Shown here: positions 38,560-46,635 of the stretch, piece by piece
How positions within the stretch are numbered: the first letter of the stretch is position 1
How the letters are laid out: each line of letters begins with the position of its first letter
Source: CF-167 sp963695195
GTDB lineage: Bacteria > Chloroflexota > Limnocylindria > QHBO01
Direction of reading: 5' to 3'
Length of the DNA stretch: 64,000 nucleotides
NCBI GenBank assembly: GCA_963695195.1
Contig: CAVOGE010000007.1
Location: 558,001-622,000 of the forward strand
Notes under the pieces: generated by a model
What the model was told of the DNA's origin: nothing
The model's database searches: none
Seen by the model: only the letters and a program-made list of their open reading frames with translations
Translations under genes and position numbers: made by a program

Positions 38560-38659
38560 ACGGCGTCAGGAGCGAGGGCCTGCGGCCTGCGCGGCAGGAT
38601 CGAGGACCTGCGGCCTGGTGCGGCGCGCGGGGCGAATGTGGTACGGCATCAGGAGCGAG
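38555..38659. repeat. Short direct repeats in the 38.4-38.7 kb gap
   Basis: A 22-base unit beginning GTGGTACGGC occurs at 38555-38576 and 38638-38659 with one mismatch. Between them a GAGGnCCTGCGGCCTG unit is also repeated. The first copy shares its GTGGT with palindrome 3. Confidence 0.6.
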
Positions 38660-38691
38660 CGTGAGTACGGGCGAGCGCCGTGAGGGAACCC

Positions 38692-38982
38692 TTAGAAGAG
38701 GCCCGGCGGCGGCTCCCAGCGGTCTGCGAGGAGCGTGACCTTGACCGGCGGTCCGACAACCTCCTCGGTCTTGGCCTTGACCGACTGGATCAGCTCACCG
38801 GCCCACGGGCAGAAGGGGGTGGTGAGGACCATCTTGATCTCCGTCGCGGCGCCATCGGTCCCGATCTCGACGCCCTTGATCAGGTCGAGGTCCACGATGC
38901 TCATCCCGATCTCCGGATCGTGGATGTCGTACAGCGCCGTCATCACTTCGTCGACCTTGGCGATGGTCGTGTCGATGCTCAT
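38692..38982 (-). CDS. MIP18/DUF59 (SufT/PaaD-like) protein
   Basis: 96 residues. Core motif VMTALYDIHDPEIGMSIVDL followed by TTPFCPWAGELIQSVKAKTE places it in the DUF59/MIP18 family, which assists iron-sulfur cluster assembly or delivery. The single Cys of the TPFCP element is the conserved metal-handling residue. It is a stand-alone gene here rather than part of a suf or paa cluster, so its client is unknown. TAGACT lies 9 bases before the ATG. Confidence 0.87.
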   Translation of the reverse strand: MSIDTTIAKVDEVMTALYDIHDPEIGMSIVDLDLIKGVEIGTDGAATEIKMVLTTPFCPWAGELIQSVKAKTEEVVGPPVKVTLLADRWEPPPGLF

Positions 38983-38991
38983 ATCCTGACC

Positions 38992-38997
38992 AGTCTA
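38992..38997 (-). promoter_or_regulatory. Candidate leaderless -10 element before the DUF59 gene
   Basis: TAGACT on the minus strand, 9 bases before the ATG at 38982. Confidence 0.4.
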
Positions 38998-39099
38998 GCA
39001 AGGATTCGCGGGAGAGCTTCCGGGGGCCACCCGTCCATGTCCCCGTCCCCCACACCAGACCCCGCGCATCAAGCGCGGTGAGTGGCGCAGCTCCCCGCG

Positions 39100-39828
39100 T
39101 CAGTCGATCGCGGCGTAGTAGGTGGGGCGCGCCAGCGGAACGGTGGGGCGGACGCGGGTGTAGCCCTCGTAGAGCACCCCGTCGGCGTCGATGGCGGCGC
39201 GCAGGGTGGCGATCTCGTCGGCGACATCGGGCTGGCTGGCGTGGCAGGCCAGGGCGGCCAGCTTGCGACCGGCCACCGCGGTGATATCGATCCGATGGCT
39301 CGCGGCGCCCTCCTCCGCGGAGAGGTCGAATCGACGCTCGCCCGGCCAGAGCACCGGCGAGACGACGTACACCGCGTTCGGCGCGATCCCCGACTCGGCG
39401 AGCCGCTCGACCGCCCAGCGCGTGGCCGCGCCGACCACCACGTGGTCCGGGTCGTTGGTGACCCCATGCGCGCCAAAGGTGATCACCGCGTTCGGGCGTC
39501 GATCGGCGAGCCAGGCGGCGATCTCGTCGACCAGCGTCTCGAAGGGCACCTCGGCCAGCCGCCCGTCGGGATGGTCCGCCACTGTCACTTCGTCCATCCC
39601 GATGCGCCCCGCGGCACAGCGCATCTCCTCCTCGCGCAGGTCGGCCAGGTCGAGATCCGGGCTGCGCTCTTCATTGCCCGCCTCACCGCGGGTCAGCAGC
39701 AGGAGTCGAACGGTGCGCCCGGCGTCGTGTGCCATCGCCAGCGTGCCGGCGGCGGCGAAGCTCTCGTCATCGGGGTGGGCGAAGATGGCTGCCAGGCCGC
39801 CGTCTCGTTCGTCCGGTCGATAGGTCAC
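39100..39828 (-). CDS. PIG-L family deacetylase
   Basis: 242 residues. The zinc-binding motif AHPDDESFAAAGTLA is at the N-terminus, with LLLLTRGEAGNEE, VITFGAHGVTNDPDHVVVG (second HxxH-like zinc site in DPDHVVV) and a C-terminal half typical of the family. Relatives remove N-acetyl groups from GlcNAc-linked compounds, including mycothiol and bacillithiol precursors, but the substrate here is open. It overlaps the upstream hypothetical gene by 4 bases, so they form a two-gene operon. Confidence 0.9.
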   Translation of the reverse strand: MTYRPDERDGGLAAIFAHPDDESFAAAGTLAMAHDAGRTVRLLLLTRGEAGNEERSPDLDLADLREEEMRCAAGRIGMDEVTVADHPDGRLAEVPFETLVDEIAAWLADRRPNAVITFGAHGVTNDPDHVVVGAATRWAVERLAESGIAPNAVYVVSPVLWPGERRFDLSAEEGAASHRIDITAVAGRKLAALACHASQPDVADEIATLRAAIDADGVLYEGYTRVRPTVPLARPTYYAAID

Positions 39829-40193
39829 CGGTCCTCCTCGTCGTCACTCAGCCGTCGCCAGCCGCGTTGCGCAACAGCGACCCTCATCGTACGCATGACG
39901 GCCAGCTTGGCGCTGGCCACCTCCGCGATGAAGCGAGCCGTGCCGGCCGCGTCGAGCTCCGATCCGGACGGTGCCGAGTCGCGACCGACGTTCAGCCAGG
40001 CGAGGTGGTATCGGTCCATCCGGCCCCACACCTTCTCAAGCAGCTCGTCGGAGCCGAGCAGCCAGGCGCGAAACGCGTCCCAGCCCGGGTCCGCCAGGAG
40101 TGCCTCGCCGTCGACGATGAGCCGATCGGTCAGCTCCAGGAAGCGAGCGCGTGACATGACGATGTCGCGCGGGTGCGAAGCGGGTTTGGCCAC
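39825..40193 (-). CDS. Protein of unknown function co-transcribed with PIG-L deacetylase
   Basis: 122 residues, GTG start, mostly helical. Segments: HPRDIVMSRARFLELTDRLI, LLGSDELLEKVWGRMDRYHL, FIAEVASAKLAVMRTMRVAV. No signal peptide or known domain is recognised. The 4-base overlap with the deacetylase gene and a TATCCT hexamer exactly 7 bases before the GTG support it as a real leaderless first gene of that operon. Confidence 0.68.
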   Translation of the reverse strand: MAKPASHPRDIVMSRARFLELTDRLIVDGEALLADPGWDAFRAWLLGSDELLEKVWGRMDRYHLAWLNVGRDSAPSGSELDAAGTARFIAEVASAKLAVMRTMRVAVAQRGWRRLSDDEEDR

Positions 40194-40200
40194 GCCGGCG

Positions 40201-40206
40201 AGGATA
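40201..40206 (-). promoter_or_regulatory. Candidate leaderless -10 element before the 39825-40193 gene
   Basis: TATCCT on the minus strand, 7 bases before the GTG at 40193. Confidence 0.5.
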
Positions 40207-40283
40207 GAGCACGCTGTTCGTTCGTACTATTGCCGCTCGGCGGCGCGAAGGCGGAGACTGGTGGTGCATCGCCGCACCGCGAA

Positions 40284-41783
40284 GTGAGCTTGGACCGATC
40301 CGGAGCCCGTTCCCTCGCGCTCGCCGGGGCCCGCCTGCTGGCGGCGCTCCTGCCACTGCTTGTGCTTGCCGCACTGCGCCTCTTCCCGCGGATCAGCTCC
40401 GGGACGCTGCAGGAGTGGGTCGAGCCTGCGTTCCTTGTGGCCGCCACCGTGGCCTGCGCCGCCGCCCTGACCCTGGTGATGGCAGACGCACTTCGATCCG
40501 GACGCGCAGGGACGCTCGCCGATGGGGCCGGCCTGGGCCTGGTTGGCGTGACCCTCGCAGCCATCGCGCTCGAAGGGTCGACCGTCAACGCAGCGCCCGC
40601 CGCGGTGGCAACCGGTGTTTCAGCCGCGGGTGTCGCCTTCCTGGCAGGATCCCTCCTGGGGGCGATGCCGGGCGCCGGCCAGCGCGGCCGGATCACTGCC
40701 GTCGTTGCCAGCCTGGTGGCCATGCAGGCCACCCTTGTCCTCGTCCTGCTCGCCGGCGGCGTGGCGGTCGACGATCGGATCCGGCCGCTCCTGCTGCTTG
40801 GTCCGGCGGTACTGCTGGGCATCGCCGCGGTGACCAGCAGCGATGCCCCGGCACGAGCCGTGGCGGTTGGTCTCGGCGCTTCCGCGATGCTGTCCCAGGC
40901 CCTCGCCACGCCCGGCGTCGAGATGCTGCTGGGGACGGTCGGCCTCGGCTCGGCGGCCGCGATCCTTGGTCTGTCCGCCGGCCGGCGCCTCCGCGGTGAA
41001 GACGGCGCAACGGCGCTGCCACCTGCCTTCCCCGTGATGCTGCCGCCCCCGCCCATACCAGCCGTCGGCCTGCTCGAAGTGCGCGTCGATGCCGAAGACT
41101 CTGAACCCGCGCGCCTGGCGCGCGAACTGCGTGCCACGCTCGAAGAGCTGATCACGACCCGTCGCACGGTTGGCATGCAGCGCGTCGAGATCGAGCGAGC
41201 GTCGGCCGTCGACCCGCTGACCGGGGTGGCCAGCCGCGCCGCCGTACTGGAGCGGCTCCGACTCGAGACGGCCGAGGCGCGCCGCTATGACCATTCGCTG
41301 GCCGCGGTGCTGCTCGACTTGGACGACTTCGCGGCGCTCAACCACCTCCACGGGACCGCCACCGGTGACACGGTGCTGCGCGAGGTGGCGCTGCGCCTCC
41401 GACTGCGTGCGCGCGAAGCCGATGCGCTCGGTCGCGTCGCGGCCGACGCATTCCTGGCGATCCTGCCGCACACCGACGAGCTCGGCGCGATCGGATTCGT
41501 GGACGCGGTGCGCAGCCGCCTCGCCGCTCGGCCGATCCTGACCGATGCGGGCGAGATGCCGATCTCGCTGTCGGTCGGCATCGCGCTGATGCGCCCGGGT
41601 GCGGCGCTCACCGAGGATGAACTGCTGGCCGCGGCGGAGGAGGCGCTCGCCTCGGCGCGCGCGGCAGGAGGCGACGTGGTCGCCTTCGACCGCGCCCACG
41701 GGCTTGCCCGTCTCGACGAGCACCGGCGACCGCGGCGGGCGCCGGGAGAGGACGCGGCGACCAAGGGAGACGCCACAAGATAG
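40284..41783 (+). CDS. Multi-pass membrane protein with degenerate GGDEF domain
   Basis: 499 residues from a GTG; the frame is open further upstream to 40173. About eight hydrophobic helices fill residues 10-240 with no recognisable sensory domain. A cytoplasmic GGDEF-like domain follows (about 305-480: AVDPLTGVASRAAVLERL, LLDLDDFAALNHLHGTATGD, READALGRVAADAFLAIL). The catalytic GGDEF is replaced by AADAF, so diguanylate cyclase activity is unlikely; the metal Asp in LLDLDDF remains. It may bind GTP or c-di-GMP as a receptor, or be vestigial. Confidence 0.83.
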   Translation: MSLDRSGARSLALAGARLLAALLPLLVLAALRLFPRISSGTLQEWVEPAFLVAATVACAAALTLVMADALRSGRAGTLADGAGLGLVGVTLAAIALEGSTVNAAPAAVATGVSAAGVAFLAGSLLGAMPGAGQRGRITAVVASLVAMQATLVLVLLAGGVAVDDRIRPLLLLGPAVLLGIAAVTSSDAPARAVAVGLGASAMLSQALATPGVEMLLGTVGLGSAAAILGLSAGRRLRGEDGATALPPAFPVMLPPPPIPAVGLLEVRVDAEDSEPARLARELRATLEELITTRRTVGMQRVEIERASAVDPLTGVASRAAVLERLRLETAEARRYDHSLAAVLLDLDDFAALNHLHGTATGDTVLREVALRLRLRAREADALGRVAADAFLAILPHTDELGAIGFVDAVRSRLAARPILTDAGEMPISLSVGIALMRPGAALTEDELLAAAEEALASARAAGGDVVAFDRAHGLARLDEHRRPRRAPGEDAATKGDATR

Positions 41784-41794
41784 CGGCCTGTGAT

Positions 41795-41823
41795 TTATCC
41801 ACACCACTACAGGTTGTGGATAT
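41795..41823. promoter_or_regulatory. Inverted pair of DnaA-box-like sites upstream of thyX
   Basis: TTATCCACA at 41795-41803 matches the DnaA-box consensus exactly; TGTGGATAT at 41815-41823 is a second box in opposite orientation (ATATCCACA). Together they form an 8-bp perfect inverted repeat with an 11-base spacer, centred about 59 bases before the thyX start. Confidence 0.55.
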
Positions 41824-41852
41824 CCGGCGCTGCCGCATCGGTCTGCGGATGG

Positions 41853-41858
41853 TATTCT
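41853..41858 (+). promoter_or_regulatory. Candidate leaderless -10 element before thyX
   Basis: TATTCT, 9 bases before the ATG at 41868. Confidence 0.45.
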
Positions 41859-41867
41859 CGCCGGACC

Positions 41868-42806
41868 ATGACAGCCTCCTCGAACCTCTCCGCAAAGCTG
41901 ATCTTCCCCACCAAGGAGATCGTCGAGGAGTACTACCTGCCGATCATCTACACCGCCTGCCGGACATGCTATTCGGAACAGCTTCCCGACCAGATCTGGG
42001 ACAAGGCCGTGTCGCGCAGCGTGGCCGACGAGAAGCAGCAGTCGCTCGTCCGAAAGGTGATGGAGTCGGGCCACGGCTCGACGATCGAGCACGTCAACTT
42101 CACCTTCGCCATCTCGGGCGTGACCCGGACCCTCTCCCATCAGCTGGTGCGCCACCGGGCCGGGACCGCCTTCGACCAGCAGTCGCAGCGCTACGTGAGC
42201 TTCAAGCAGCGCGACAACTACACGATCCCGCCCAGCATCACGAACGGCGACCTGCCCGACGACCTGGCCGGCCGCTTCCAGGCCGCGGTCGACGAGAACA
42301 TGGACCTGTACGGCCAGCTGCTGCAGGCCGAGGTGCCGGCCGAGGACGCTCGCTTCATCTTCCCCAACGCGATGCAGACCAACCTGATCATGACGGTGAA
42401 CCTGCGCCAGCTGATCCACATGTCGGGGCTGCGCCTGTGCACCATGGCCCAATGGGAGATCCGCCAGCTGTTCAAGCAGATACGCCACGAGATCTTCCGC
42501 GTGTCGCCATTCTTTGGCTCGTTCCTGGCACCCAAGTGCGTCCCGCTCGGCTACTGCGACGAGATGGGCAACCGCGACGAGCACTGCCGCATCCGACCAC
42601 ACCGTGACACGGTGATGGCCGTCTGGGAGGCGTATCGCTCGGGCGACCTGGCCGAGACCGATGGACCGATCGTGCCCGAGACCTCGCCCTTCCGCCCGCG
42701 CAAGCGCCGCGTGCCCGTCGACGGTGGCGAGCCCGAGACGATGCCGATCGCGATCGAGGCACCCGAAGCAGCGGTCGGCCAGGCCGGGGGCTCGGACCGG
42801 GTCTAG
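41868..42806 (+). CDS. thyX: FAD-dependent thymidylate synthase ThyX
   Basis: 312 residues. Methylates dUMP to dTMP using methylene-tetrahydrofolate and NADPH through FAD. The ThyX motif is present as LVRHRAGTAFDQQSQRYVSF, preceded by HGSTIEHVNFTFAISGVTR. The motif has eight residues between RHR and the Ser, one more than the classical RHR-X7-S. SGLRLCTMAQWEIRQL supplies the late folate/FAD-site region. A C-terminal tail of about 55 residues after the core (from about 255) is Pro/Glu-rich. A thyA gene is not seen in the window. The ATG at 41868 is preferred over an upstream TTG/GTG-type frame extension because it follows a TATTCT element. Confidence 0.94.
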   Translation: MTASSNLSAKLIFPTKEIVEEYYLPIIYTACRTCYSEQLPDQIWDKAVSRSVADEKQQSLVRKVMESGHGSTIEHVNFTFAISGVTRTLSHQLVRHRAGTAFDQQSQRYVSFKQRDNYTIPPSITNGDLPDDLAGRFQAAVDENMDLYGQLLQAEVPAEDARFIFPNAMQTNLIMTVNLRQLIHMSGLRLCTMAQWEIRQLFKQIRHEIFRVSPFFGSFLAPKCVPLGYCDEMGNRDEHCRIRPHRDTVMAVWEAYRSGDLAETDGPIVPETSPFRPRKRRVPVDGGEPETMPIAIEAPEAAVGQAGGSDRV

Positions 42807-43240
42807 TTGTCGGTGGTGATCCCGTCGCCGAGGGAGAAACGGCGCAGCTCCTCGTCGCACGCATCGCGCAGCCGGTTCGCCTGCGAAACGAAGAACGGCG
42901 TCATCTTGGTGGAGTCCACGATCAGCAGCGTGTGACCACGCTCGTTCCGATCCAGCACGATCCGGTCGTCGCCGTGGAAGCTGATCGCCCAGTTGGCCTG
43001 CAGTTGGACCAGCTCGGCCAGGACCACCCTCTCGCTGAATTGCCAGTCAAGAAATGTCGCGTTCAGGGCGGCCACCGCGTCACGCAGTTGGTGGGTCTGG
43101 TTGCGTGCGAGGCGCGACAGGAAGTGGACGATGCGCAGGGCGCCGAACGGTTCTCCGACGCGCGCGATCTGCGGCGGCATCAGTTCCGGATCGGGCATGC
43201 CTTCGGGGGCGGCGCCCAGGGCGACTGAATCCATGCTCAC
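42803..43240 (-). CDS. Protein of unknown function
   Basis: 145 residues, no signal peptide. Its last codon overlaps the thyX stop on the opposite strand. Segments: RIVHFLSRLARNQTHQLRDA, LNATFLDWQFSERVVLAELV, WAISFHGDDRIVLDRNERGH, LLIVDSTKMTPFFVSQ. It looks like a soluble alpha/beta protein; I recognise no family. An in-frame ATG at 43234 is an alternative start. It sits 5 bases after the csaA stop, so it may be co-transcribed with csaA. Confidence 0.62.
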   Translation of the reverse strand: MSMDSVALGAAPEGMPDPELMPPQIARVGEPFGALRIVHFLSRLARNQTHQLRDAVAALNATFLDWQFSERVVLAELVQLQANWAISFHGDDRIVLDRNERGHTLLIVDSTKMTPFFVSQANRLRDACDEELRRFSLGDGITTDN

Positions 43241-43245
43241 TCTCC

Positions 43246-43590
43246 CTACCCGATGCGGGCGCCGAGTGGCGCCCCGGGTGACGGTTCCAGAAGCCAGACC
43301 TCGCCCGCATCTTCTCCCTCTCCCATGGCGCCGAGCACCAGCACCTCGCTGGCGAACCCTGCGATCCGTCGCGGCGGGAAGTTGACGACCGCCACCACCT
43401 GGCGTCCCACCAGAGTCGCCGGATCGGGGTAGGTCATGGTCAGCTGCGCCGAGCTGTCCCGCTCCCCGATCGCAGGGCCGAAGTCGATGCGCAGCCGGTA
43501 GGACGGCTTGCGAGCTTCGGGAAAGAGGACTGCCTCGATGATGCGGCCGACCCGCATCTCAACCGCCGCAAAGTCATCGAACTCGATCAC
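43246..43590 (-). CDS. csaA: CsaA-like tRNA-binding-domain chaperone
   Basis: 114 residues, normal CsaA length. The stand-alone OB-fold tRNA-binding domain is seen in FAAVEMRVGRIIEAVLFPEA, KPSYRLRIDFGPAIG, QLTMTYPDPATLVGRQVVAV and VNFPPRRIAGFASEVLVLGA. CsaA binds tRNA and suppresses some secretion defects in Bacillus; its exact role is unclear. The GTG start is preceded by TACCGT at 7 bases. The palindrome TGTTCAG-N5-CTGAACA lies 45-63 bases upstream. Confidence 0.88.
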   Translation of the reverse strand: MIEFDDFAAVEMRVGRIIEAVLFPEARKPSYRLRIDFGPAIGERDSSAQLTMTYPDPATLVGRQVVAVVNFPPRRIAGFASEVLVLGAMGEGEDAGEVWLLEPSPGAPLGARIG

Positions 43591-43597
43591 GCTGCCC

Positions 43598-43603
43598 ACG
43601 GTA
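43598..43603 (-). promoter_or_regulatory. Candidate leaderless -10 element before csaA
   Basis: TACCGT on the minus strand, 7 bases before the GTG at 43590. Confidence 0.45.
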
Positions 43604-43634
43604 CCAGCGTCACCGGTGGCGCGGCGCGTGTCAC

Positions 43635-43653
43635 TGTTCAGATCACCTGAACA
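43635..43653. promoter_or_regulatory. GntR-type candidate operator, copy A (TGTTCAG-ATCAC-CTGAACA)
   Basis: Perfect 7-bp inverted arms. Lies in the gap between csaA (start 43590) and the exported-protein gene (stop 43695). Shares 18 of 19 bases with the site at 61886-61904. Confidence 0.55.
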
Positions 43654-43694
43654 CTTCTGCCACAGACGCGGGTAACTCCGAGTCTGCGCGGTAA

Positions 43695-44207
43695 CTAAGG
43701 CCGATGCGCCTCCGCGGTTGCCTGGCCGTGACCGTTGGCGTTGCCCTTGCCATGACCCCTGCCGATTACCCATCCGATGCCGGGCGACAGATCGAGGGAC
43801 GGATCGTCCTCCATCAGCTGGTGAGCGATCGCGCCCCAGCCCATGCCGGAGTCGAACATGGCTGCCAGATCGACGACGTCCATCCCGGATGCATCGGCCC
43901 AGGTCACGACGCGGACGGCTCCGCCCACGCCGTGGTCGGCCGCCAGCGCGGCCAGCGTCTCGGCGTCGGTCTCGATGCCGGCATCGGCCAACCGATCGAC
44001 CAGGCGCCCGAGGAGCTTGTCGGACGGAGCGCCGTCGGCGGCGGTGTCGGTGTCGGCCTTTTCGGCCTCACTGGATTCGGGCTGGTGGGAGGCGGCCACT
44101 GGCGAGCGGTGCTCGGCGGACTTGCCACCCTTCGTGGCGAGCACGCTGCCAGCAACGAGAAGCGACAGGGCCAAGACCGCGATGACGATGCGCGTGTATC
44201 GGTTCAT
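43695..44207 (-). CDS. Exported or membrane-anchored protein of unknown function
   Basis: 170 residues. N-terminal signal or anchor helix (MNRYTRIVIAVLALSLLVAG) with a basic start. A Ser/Glu/Ala/Asp-rich linker (about 35-60) precedes a helical domain (about 62-140: LLGRLVDRLADAGIETDAET, AALAADHGVGGAVRVVTWAD, MFDSGMGWGAIAHQLMED). The C-terminal tail is Gly/His/Asn-rich (GHGKGNANGHGQA). It resembles small DUF-type extracellular proteins with a GMGWGxIAH motif. TACAAG lies 6 bases before the ATG. Confidence 0.72.
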   Translation of the reverse strand: MNRYTRIVIAVLALSLLVAGSVLATKGGKSAEHRSPVAASHQPESSEAEKADTDTAADGAPSDKLLGRLVDRLADAGIETDAETLAALAADHGVGGAVRVVTWADASGMDVVDLAAMFDSGMGWGAIAHQLMEDDPSLDLSPGIGWVIGRGHGKGNANGHGQATAEAHRP

Positions 44208-44213
44208 GCACCA

Positions 44214-44219
44214 CTTGTA
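44214..44219 (-). promoter_or_regulatory. Candidate leaderless -10 element before the 43695-44207 gene
   Basis: TACAAG on the minus strand, 6 bases before the ATG at 44207 (last base G instead of T). Confidence 0.35.
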
Positions 44220-44380
44220 ACGCATGGAGCGAGGAATTGTTCGGGGTGCCGGTCGTGTGCGGTGACTCCAGACAACAGGCCCCGGTAGTACTCTCGTGCC
44301 CCTTCCGCGGCGTCGCGGGGAGGCCCACCATGGCCTCCGAGTCGCGCTGCTGCCCGCGCGACCGTCATGCGGAGGCATCT

Positions 44381-44968
44381 GTGACCTTCTGGAACTGGCG
44401 TCGAAGCGGCGCATCGGCCACCGTCGGATCATCCGCAATCGCCGCGACCGGCCTCGAGCTGGCACCGATCGAGATGTACACCGCCGATGCCCGAATCCTG
44501 GGTTGGATCGCCGCCAACGGGCGGCGCGTGACGGACCTGCTCAACGACGACGACGTCCTGCGCATCTGGCGACCGAGCCCCGGCCCCATCGAGGCACCGG
44601 CGGCACCAACGTCGCCTCATGAGCCGAGCCCACATACCGATGACCCCGGGGAATGGCAGTCGCTTCCCACTGAGCAGCTGATCCTGGCCATGCCGCCGGA
44701 GTGGCGCGCCGCGCGCCAGCTGCGCCTGCACCGCAAGCTGCGCCGTGTGGCGATCTCGGCCGGCCCGTTCAGCGTCACCGGCAACCTGCACCTGCCAACG
44801 ACCGGCGAAGTGAGCGATCACCTGCTCAGGCGCGGTCCGCGCTTCCTCCCGCTGACCGATGCGTACCTGCTGCACAACGGGGAGCCGCCGTTCGAGCACG
44901 TGGTCAGCGTGGTGATCGTCAACACCGCGCATATCACCCAGCTCGTACCGCTCGTCACCCTCGCCTAG
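44381..44968 (+). CDS. Protein of unknown function
   Basis: 195 residues from a GTG that has GGAGG 5 bases upstream; an ATG at 44330 in the same frame is possible. Segments: ELAPIEMYTADARILGWIAA, RRVTDLLNDDDVLRIW, then a Pro-rich linker, ILAMPPEWRAARQLRLHRKL, RRVAISAGPFSVTGNLHLPT and a C-terminal strand-rich part (EHVVSVVIVNTAHITQL). The two halves share a pattern of a short header followed by a beta strand pair. No catalytic motif, signal peptide or membrane segment is seen, and the family is not recognised. Confidence 0.65.
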   Translation: MTFWNWRRSGASATVGSSAIAATGLELAPIEMYTADARILGWIAANGRRVTDLLNDDDVLRIWRPSPGPIEAPAAPTSPHEPSPHTDDPGEWQSLPTEQLILAMPPEWRAARQLRLHRKLRRVAISAGPFSVTGNLHLPTTGEVSDHLLRRGPRFLPLTDAYLLHNGEPPFEHVVSVVIVNTAHITQLVPLVTLA

Positions 44969-45015
44969 GCGCAGACCCCAATCCGGCGGCGCGTGGGCGG
45001 CGATAATCGCCGTAG

Positions 45016-46615
45016 ATGGCCGTTCTGCGCACTCGCCTCGACCCCGCGGCCCCCGACACGTTGGCCAACGCCGCGGCGATGGGCGCCCTGGTCGAGGACC
45101 TTCGCGCGCGCACGCGGCTGGTCGGCGGCCGCGGCGCGGCGGGTGACGACCGATCGATCGCCCGGCACCGCGAGCGCGGCAAGCTGCCGGTCCGCGAGCG
45201 GGTTGAGCGGCTGATCGATCCGGGAAGCGCGTTCCTCGAGCTCTCCGCGCTCGCCGCGGGTGGGCTGTACGACGACGAGGCGCCGGGGGCCGGCATCCTG
45301 ACCGGCATCGGCCTGGTCGAAGGGGTGGAGTGCGTCATCGTCGCCAACGACGCCACGGTGAAGGGCGGCACCTACTTCCCGATCACGGTCAAGAAGCACC
45401 TGCGCGCCCAGGAGATCGCCCTGGAGAACCGGCTGCCGTGCCTCTACCTGGTCGACTCGCGGCGGGGCGTACCTGCCACTCCAGGACGAGGTCTTCCCCG
45501 ACCGCGAGCACTTCGGACGGATCTTCTATAACCAGGCGCAGCTGTCGGCGAGGGGCATCCCGCAGGTGGCGCTGGTGATGGGCTCCTCGACCGCAGGTGG
45601 CGCCTACGTGCCGGCGATGAGCGACGAGACGGTCATCGTCAAGGGCACCGGCACGATCTTCCTCGGCGGCCCGCCGCTGGTGAAGGCCGCCACCGGCGAG
45701 GAGGTGAGCGCCGAGGAGCTGGGCGGTGCCGAGGTGCACACCGCGACCAGTGGCGTGGCTGACCACTACGCGCTCGACGACGAGCACGCCCTGGCCATCG
45801 GTCGCGAGATCGTCCGCAGCCTGGCATGGCGCAAGCCCGCGCCGCCGTGGGAGCGGAGCGAGCCTGCCGCGCCATTGGTCAATCAGGACGAGCTTTACGG
45901 CGTGGTGCCGACCGACCCCAGGGTCGCCTACGACGTGCGCGAGGTGATCGCGCGGCTGGTCGACGGCAGCGAGTTCCACGAGTTCAAGGAGCGCTACGGG
46001 GAGACGCTCGTAACCGGGTTCGCGCGCATCCAAGGGTTCCCGGTCGGGATCCTGGCCAACAACGGGATCCTCTTCAGCAGCTCCGCGCTGAAGGGGGCGC
46101 ACTTCGTCGAGCTCGCAAGCCAGCGCAAGATTCCGCTCGTCTTCCTGCAGAACATCACCGGCTTCATGGTCGGCCGCGAGTACGAGGCCGGCGGGATCGC
46201 CAAGGACGGCGCCAAGCTGGTGACGGCGGTGGCCACCACCGCGGTGCCCAAGTTCACGGTGATCATCGGCGGTTCCTTCGGCGCCGGGAACTACGGGATG
46301 GCGGGCCGCGCCTATTCACCGCGCCAACTCTGGATGTGGCCGAACGCCCGCATCAGCGTGATGGGCGGGGCCCAGGCGGCCCGCGTGCTCTCCACGGTGA
46401 GCGGCGACATCAGCTCCGACGAGGAGCGTGACGCCTTCGAGGCCCGCGTCCAGGCCGAATACGAGCGTCAGGGCTCCCCCTACTACTCCACCGCCCGCCT
46501 TTGGGACGACGGCGTGATCGATCCGCTGGACACGCGCCGCGTCCTCGGCATGGGGATCAGCGCGGCACTCAACGCGGGGATCGGCGAGACGAGGTTCGGC
46601 GTGTTCCGGATGTAG
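45016..46615 (+). pseudogene. Acyl-CoA carboxylase carboxyltransferase (methylcrotonyl-CoA carboxylase beta), one frameshift
   Basis: Full-length coding potential (about 532 residues) broken by one extra base near 45460, where TCG-c-GGCGGGGCG should read DSGGAYLP. Before it: RHRERGKLPVRERVERLIDP, VANDATVKGGTYFPITVKKH. After it: VMGSSTAGGAYVPAMSDETV, LQNITGFMVGREYEAGGIAK, FGAGNYGMAGRAYSPRQLW, all typical of MCC/geranyl-CoA carboxylase beta subunits. It would use the carboxyl-biotin from the alpha subunit encoded at 49-51 kb to carboxylate 3-methylcrotonyl-CoA in leucine breakdown. A lone insertion in a conserved gene is probably a sequencing error. Confidence 0.88.
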
Positions 46616-46635
46616 CCTGCGTCTGGCGCGAGGTT

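Noticed and set aside
38393..38691. CRISPR array or transposon end suggested by repeats and palindromes
   Set aside because: Units are few, irregular in spacing and lack spacers; no cas or transposase gene and no target-site duplication.
39062..39078. Small hairpin CCGCGC-ATCAA-GCGCGG near the PIG-L gene end
   Set aside because: Only 6 bp with no T-run; expected by chance at this GC content.
41795..41823. Replication origin suggested by DnaA boxes
   Set aside because: Only two boxes, no AT-rich unwinding region and no dnaA/dnaN neighbours.
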